Shown one piece after another: positions 51,134 through 54,698 of a stretch of DNA of 54,698 bases (positions within the stretch are counted from its first letter, which is position 1; the number at the start of each line of letters is the position of its first letter). Made by a program: the position numbers and the translations under genes. Location of the stretch: NCBI GenBank assembly GCA_027486765.1, contig JAIXOO010000413.1, positions 1 through 54,698 of the forward strand. Direction: 5' to 3'. The notes beneath the pieces are model-generated. The model was not told where the DNA came from. It saw nothing but the letters and a program-made list of their open reading frames with translations, and made no database searches. The DNA comes from Saprospiraceae bacterium (GTDB lineage Bacteria; Bacteroidota; Bacteroidia; Chitinophagales; Saprospiraceae).

Positions 51134-52060
51134 TTACTCTAAACCCCTCCTATTCCGCGGATGAAACCTCAACACCGTCTCCCGCAAATAATCCGTATCC
51201 AAATGCGTATAAATCTCCGTCGTCAAAATTGACTCATGCCCCAGCATATCCTGGATCGCCTTCAAGTCCGCCCCACCTTCCAATAAGTGGGTCGCAAAAG
51301 AATGCCGAAACGTATGTGGACTTACTTCCTGAGCAATCTCCGCCGTGGCCGCCGCTTCTTTGACAATCAAAAAAACCATCACCCGGCTCAGCCTTGCTCC
51401 ACGTCGATTGAGGAAAACGTAGTTTTCGTGCCCTTTTTGGATGTTGGGCATTTGATGGCGTACACTACTTAGGTAAAAGCCTAGGTGTTTGATGGCATCG
51501 GCACCGATGGGAATGATCCGTTCCTTGTTGCCTTTGCCGATGATGCGGATGAACTCGATGTCCAAAAACAGATTGGACAAGCGTAAATCGCACAACTCGC
51601 TCACCCGCAGCCCGCAGGCGTACAAGACCTCCAGGATGGCGCGATTGCGCAAGCCCAGGGGCGTGCTCAAATCAATGGTGGCCAGCATGGCCTGAATTTC
51701 TTCATAACTCAATACGGATGGAATCGCCCGTGTCAACCGCGGGCCTTCCAATAAAGCGGTAGGATCGTTTTGGACGCCCCCTTCCAGCAGCAGGTATTTG
51801 TAAAAAGTTTTCAGCGCCGAAATCAGGCGCGCCTGCGAGGGGGCGCTAAGCCCCAGCTCGTTCAGCGACATCAAAAACTGGAACAAATCCTCCGTTTGTA
51901 TCTCACTGGGGGGCAGCTTCCGCTCTTGCAAATGCAAGTACTCCGCCAATTTCCCCAAATCGCGTTTATAGGCTTCAATGGTGTTGGCCGACAAACTCCG
52001 CTCCAACAACAAAAAAGCTTCAAAACCACGAATCCAGGGTGACCATAATTTATTTTCCAT
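51134..52060 (-). CDS. xerD: Tyrosine recombinase XerD
   Basis: A 308-residue protein with the complete tyrosine recombinase set: Arg152 (ACGLRVSEL), His249 and Arg252 (SPHTFRHSF), His275 (LGHESI) and nucleophile Tyr284 (EIYTHLD). An N-terminal SAM-like DNA-binding domain (FLLLERSLSANTIEAYKRDL) precedes it. Length and motifs fit the XerC/XerD pair that resolves chromosome dimers at dif; assignment to XerD and not XerC is less certain. No dif-like site was sought in detail. It is divergent from the ECF sigma gene. Confidence 0.88.
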   Translation of the reverse strand: MENKLWSPWIRGFEAFLLLERSLSANTIEAYKRDLGKLAEYLHLQERKLPPSEIQTEDLFQFLMSLNELGLSAPSQARLISALKTFYKYLLLEGGVQNDPTALLEGPRLTRAIPSVLSYEEIQAMLATIDLSTPLGLRNRAILEVLYACGLRVSELCDLRLSNLFLDIEFIRIIGKGNKERIIPIGADAIKHLGFYLSSVRHQMPNIQKGHENYVFLNRRGARLSRVMVFLIVKEAAATAEIAQEVSPHTFRHSFATHLLEGGADLKAIQDMLGHESILTTEIYTHLDTDYLRETVLRFHPRNRRGLE

Positions 52061-52192
52061 TGGGGTAAAGGTAAAACGACCAATTTAAAAACAGGGTTAC
52101 AACACTTCTTTTTTATTGCGCTAAAAATCAGTTCATTATAATTTCACCAGCATTTTTGTTGAACTTTCTTTAAAAAAAAGTTCAACAAAGGC

Positions 52193-52223
52193 TTGCACGG
52201 AAAACAAACGCACACTATCTTTG
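52193..52223 (+). promoter_or_regulatory. Promoter of the ECF sigma gene
   Basis: TTG (52193-52195), 20 bases, TATCTTTG (52216-52223): a full consensus match. Transcription from about 52230 agrees with the ATG at 52266 and excludes the longer frame from 52221. Confidence 0.6.
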
Positions 52224-52265
52224 TTGATAGTAATACTATTATTTCAAGTAGTAAAAACTCAAGCC

Positions 52266-52799
52266 ATGTCCACGATCGAATTTTCAACTCAGTTTGACCG
52301 TCTACGCAGAACCTTGTTCTCCTTTGCTCTTAACCTGACCAAAGATGAAGAATCCGCCCGTGATTTGGTACAAGAAACGGCATTCAAAGCATTTAAATAC
52401 CGGGATCGCTACGAGCCCCAAACCAATTTGCGCGCCTGGCTGATGACCATCATGCGCAATTCTTTCATCAATGAATACCGCAAGCGCAAACGCCGTCAAA
52501 CGCTCAACGACAATACCGTCAACGACTACCTCCTGGATTCAGGCCATCAATCCGTCACCAACCAAGGTGAATCTACTGTTATGCAAGAGGAAATCATCCA
52601 GGTGGTAAACACCCTGGAGGATTGGGTGCGCATCCCCTTCCTGATGCATTTTCAAGGATTTAAATACGAAGAAATTGCAGATGAACTGGATGTGCCACTG
52701 GGTACCATTAAAAGTAGAATTTTCTTTGCCCGTCAAAAATTACAGGCGCAAATGCGGAAATTGTATACCGCTAAACAAATTGAGGATATTTTGAGTTAA
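52266..52799 (+). CDS. ECF-type RNA polymerase sigma factor
   Basis: A 177-residue protein from ATG 52266 (MSTIEFSTQFDRLRRTLFSF). Region 2 is KDEESARDLVQETAFKAFKY with RAWLMTIMRNSFINEYRKRK; region 4 is FQGFKYEEIADELDVPLGTI with KSRIFFARQKL. It directs polymerase to a specific set of promoters. No anti-sigma gene is adjacent, so control may be transcriptional or by an unlinked partner. The longer frame from 52221 begins upstream of the predicted transcription start. Element J copy 2 follows the stop by 16 bases. Confidence 0.92.
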   Translation: MSTIEFSTQFDRLRRTLFSFALNLTKDEESARDLVQETAFKAFKYRDRYEPQTNLRAWLMTIMRNSFINEYRKRKRRQTLNDNTVNDYLLDSGHQSVTNQGESTVMQEEIIQVVNTLEDWVRIPFLMHFQGFKYEEIADELDVPLGTIKSRIFFARQKLQAQMRKLYTAKQIEDILS

Positions 52800-52815
52800 T
52801 TTGTGCGTAGTAGTT

Positions 52816-52929
52816 GGGCAAAAATAAGTGTTCATTTTTCCTGAGTCAAAGAACTAGATAAGAAACTTAAAATGAACCGTTTACTTATCTAATCCTTTGA
52901 CAAAATGAAGCACTTATTTTTTTTCGCCC
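52816..52929. repeat. Palindromic element J, copy 2
   Basis: A 114-bp relative of the element at 17370-17482, again bounded by GGGC and GCCC. Its inner stem reads GTCAAAG on one side and CTTTGAC on the other. Compared with copy 1, two stem pairs changed together (C-G to T-A and G-C to A-T). The loop motif AAATGAAACGTTTAC of copy 1 reads AAATGAACCGTTTAC here. Confidence 0.88.
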
Positions 52930-52962
52930 TGTAGTGACCTTAATCTAAAAATTGAAATGTGA

Positions 52963-54698
52963 ATGGCTGGTAGCTCCAATATTCATCCCCTAAAGCGTTT
53001 TTTCCAATTGTTACGGCTCGACCGCAAAGACATTTCCTATATCTACATCAATTCCATCTTTGCTGGTTTAATCGGGTTGATTTTACCCCTTGGGGTGCAA
53101 GCCATCATTGGCCTGATCAGTGGGGGCGATTTTTCTGCTTCCCTCTGGATGTTGATCGGGGTAGTGACCATTGGTACGGCCTTGACGGGCATCATCAAAA
53201 TCATGCAGATCACCATTATGGAGACCATTCAACGGCGGGTCTTTGTGCGCAGTTCTTTTGATTTCTCGTACCGTTTACCCCGGTTGAAACTGGATTCCCT
53301 GGCGCGCTTTTATCCCCCAGAATTGGTCAACCGTTTTTTTGACACCCTCAATTTGCAAAAAGGGTTGCCCAAAATTCTGATCGATTTTTCTGAGGCCATC
53401 CTCAACATCACTTTTGGAGTGATCCTTATGGCCTTTTACCATTCCTTTTTTGCCTTTTTTGGCGTGCTTTTGGGGTTCTTGCTCTTTCTGGTGTATCGAT
53501 TTACAGGGCCACGGGGCTTATCGACCAGTTTGAGCGAATCCAAATACAAATACGAAGTCGTGTACTGGCTAGAGGAAATGGCCCGCTCCCTGAGTACCTT
53601 CAAAATGGCGGGTTATACCCCCTACCCTTTGCGGCGTACCGATGGTCTGGTGTCCAAATACCTCGACAATCGGGCTGAACACTTCAAAGTGCTCAAGTTC
53701 CAGTACGCGGTCATCGTTGCTTTCAAAGTATTGATCACTTTTGCTTTGCTGGCTTTGGGTAGCTATTTGGTCATCAACAACGAGATGACTATCGGTCAAT
53801 TTGTAGCTGCGGAAATTGTGGTGATCCTGGTGATTGGCAACGTAGAAAAGTTGATCCTGACCATGGAGTCCATCTACGATGTGCTGACTGCATTGGACAA
53901 ACTTGGTTTCTTGACCGACCTCCCCATCGAAAAAACGGATGGCTTGCGTTTCGATCAAATTGATCGGCAAAAGCCGATGCAGGTGCAAGTCGAAAACCTG
54001 AGCTTCAAATTTGAAGATTCCGATCGCCCTACTTTAAATGGGGTTTCTTTGGAAATCAAACCCGGTGAGCGGGTTTGTATTGCCGGCAGCCAAAGCTCTG
54101 GTAAAAGCACCCTACTACAGCTCATCGCCGGGATTTACGCCGATTTTGAGGGCAGTATTGCGTACAATGGGTTCCCTCTGAAAAGCTTGGATTTGTGCAG
54201 TTTGCGCGGCAACATCGGCGACTACATTCACGAAGCGAATATTTTCACTGGAAGTATCCTCGAAAACATCACCGTGGGTAATCCCGACACGCCACTGGAG
54301 GCCATTGTAGACCTGGCTGAAGCATTGGGTATTGCCACCTACATCCGCAATTTACCAAATGGCTACAATACCCTATTGCTGCCAGAAGGCCGCAATATCC
54401 CCCACACCATCCGTACCAAGTTGATCTTGTTGCGGGCCGTAGTTACGCAGCCCAAATTGCTTTTGGCCGAAGATTTTTTCAAAAGCCTGGAGTCCAAAGA
54501 CCGCGATTTCATTGCCAGTTTCATCGCCCGTCGCGACGCCCCCTGGACCCTCGTCGCCGTATCCAGCGATCCGGTACTGGCTGCTCAGTGTGACCGCTTA
54601 TTGCTCATGGAGAATGGGCAAATCATTGCCGAAGGCACCTGGCAATCCTTACAAGATCACCCGGTTTTTAATACGGTGTTCCGCAGTAAAGAAATTGA
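52963..54698 (+). CDS. ABC exporter-type protein with degenerate nucleotide-binding motifs, 3' end cut
   Basis: At least 578 residues; the frame is still open at the window end. The N-terminal half has about six membrane helices (SIFAGLIGLILPLGVQAIIG, FGVILMAFYHSFFAFFGVLL). The nucleotide-binding domain has an intact Walker A (AGSQSSGKST, Lys381). The signature, normally LSGGQ, is replaced by NIPHTIRTK. Walker B reads LLLAED, so the acidic pair is Glu503-Asp504 in place of the usual Asp-Glu. ATP binding is likely but hydrolysis may be reduced or noncanonical. Related Bacteroidota proteins pair with HlyD-like adaptors; none is visible here. Confidence 0.87.
   Translation, partial: MAGSSNIHPLKRFFQLLRLDRKDISYIYINSIFAGLIGLILPLGVQAIIGLISGGDFSASLWMLIGVVTIGTALTGIIKIMQITIMETIQRRVFVRSSFDFSYRLPRLKLDSLARFYPPELVNRFFDTLNLQKGLPKILIDFSEAILNITFGVILMAFYHSFFAFFGVLLGFLLFLVYRFTGPRGLSTSLSESKYKYEVVYWLEEMARSLSTFKMAGYTPYPLRRTDGLVSKYLDNRAEHFKVLKFQYAVIVAFKVLITFALLALGSYLVINNEMTIGQFVAAEIVVILVIGNVEKLILTMESIYDVLTALDKLGFLTDLPIEKTDGLRFDQIDRQKPMQVQVENLSFKFEDSDRPTLNGVSLEIKPGERVCIAGSQSSGKSTLLQLIAGIYADFEGSIAYNGFPLKSLDLCSLRGNIGDYIHEANIFTGSILENITVGNPDTPLEAIVDLAEALGIATYIRNLPNGYNTLLLPEGRNIPHTIRTKLILLRAVVTQPKLLLAEDFFKSLESKDRDFIASFIARRDAPWTLVAVSSDPVLAAQCDRLLLMENGQIIAEGTWQSLQDHPVFNTVFRSKEI

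Noticed and set aside
51134-52060. The recombinase as part of a mobile element
   Set aside because: Length and motifs fit housekeeping XerD; no attachment repeats or element genes were seen around it.

Overview
The window looks like a chromosomal segment of a Bacteroidota bacterium, most likely from the Saprospiraceae (Haliscomenobacter/Lewinella-like). The evidence is a type IX secretion tail on a CotH protein, a giant hybrid two-component propeller protein, an ABC permease/M1 peptidase fusion, several caspase-family proteins, and promoters of the TTTG-N19/20-TAnnTTTG type with little sign of Shine-Dalgarno sequences. The family-level placement is an inference from gene content. I see no rRNA, tRNA, CRISPR array or insertion-sequence transposase.

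Layout. 1-6007: a WD40 repeat protein (cut by the window edge) and a 1.6-kilo-residue sensor that joins propeller, histidine kinase, receiver and class III cyclase domains. 6242-10942: an MFS transporter, a secreted caspase-fold protein with a small partner, a membrane protein and an EGF-like lipoprotein. 11306-15839: an ABC ATPase and a permease fused to an M1 aminopeptidase. 16097-21670: a CotH, DUF4956, HlyD-like and TolC-like gene set. 21945-26674: an outer-membrane protein, a CNNM/CorC-type protein, a secreted amidase and a xisH-xisI pair. 26689-30936: a metallo-beta-lactamase-fold protein, an SDR epimerase, panD, dnaN and a lipoprotein. 31122-42017: a MuiA-like protein, a J-domain protein, a TPR protein, a CoA-transferase, a 7TM protein, an M28 peptidase, a beta-lactamase-fold hydrolase and a GlsB-like protein. 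42196-50999: a caspase-lipase fusion convergent with a three-gene run encoding a peptidoglycan amidase, an M19-like dipeptidase and a caspase-subtilisin fusion. 51134-54698: XerD, an ECF sigma factor and a degenerate exporter-type ABC protein that runs off the end.

Two things stand out. First, almost every intergenic gap longer than about 100 bases is filled by a long inverted repeat. Nine of these have arms built from iterated short words (7-mers at five loci, 9/10-mers at four). Six of the nine share a complete palindromic core beginning GGCTRCCGC. Two further elements, 35 kb apart, form another palindrome family with compensatory stem changes. Many of these elements are flush with stop or start codons, and several supply the stop codon. 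Second, the 42-51 kb block brings together two caspase-fold fusion proteins and two peptide/cell-wall hydrolases, a candidate lytic, defence or programmed-death module.

I assigned genes by reading protein motifs, without database searches. Start codons were revised where upstream promoter motifs or repeat arms made a longer frame implausible.
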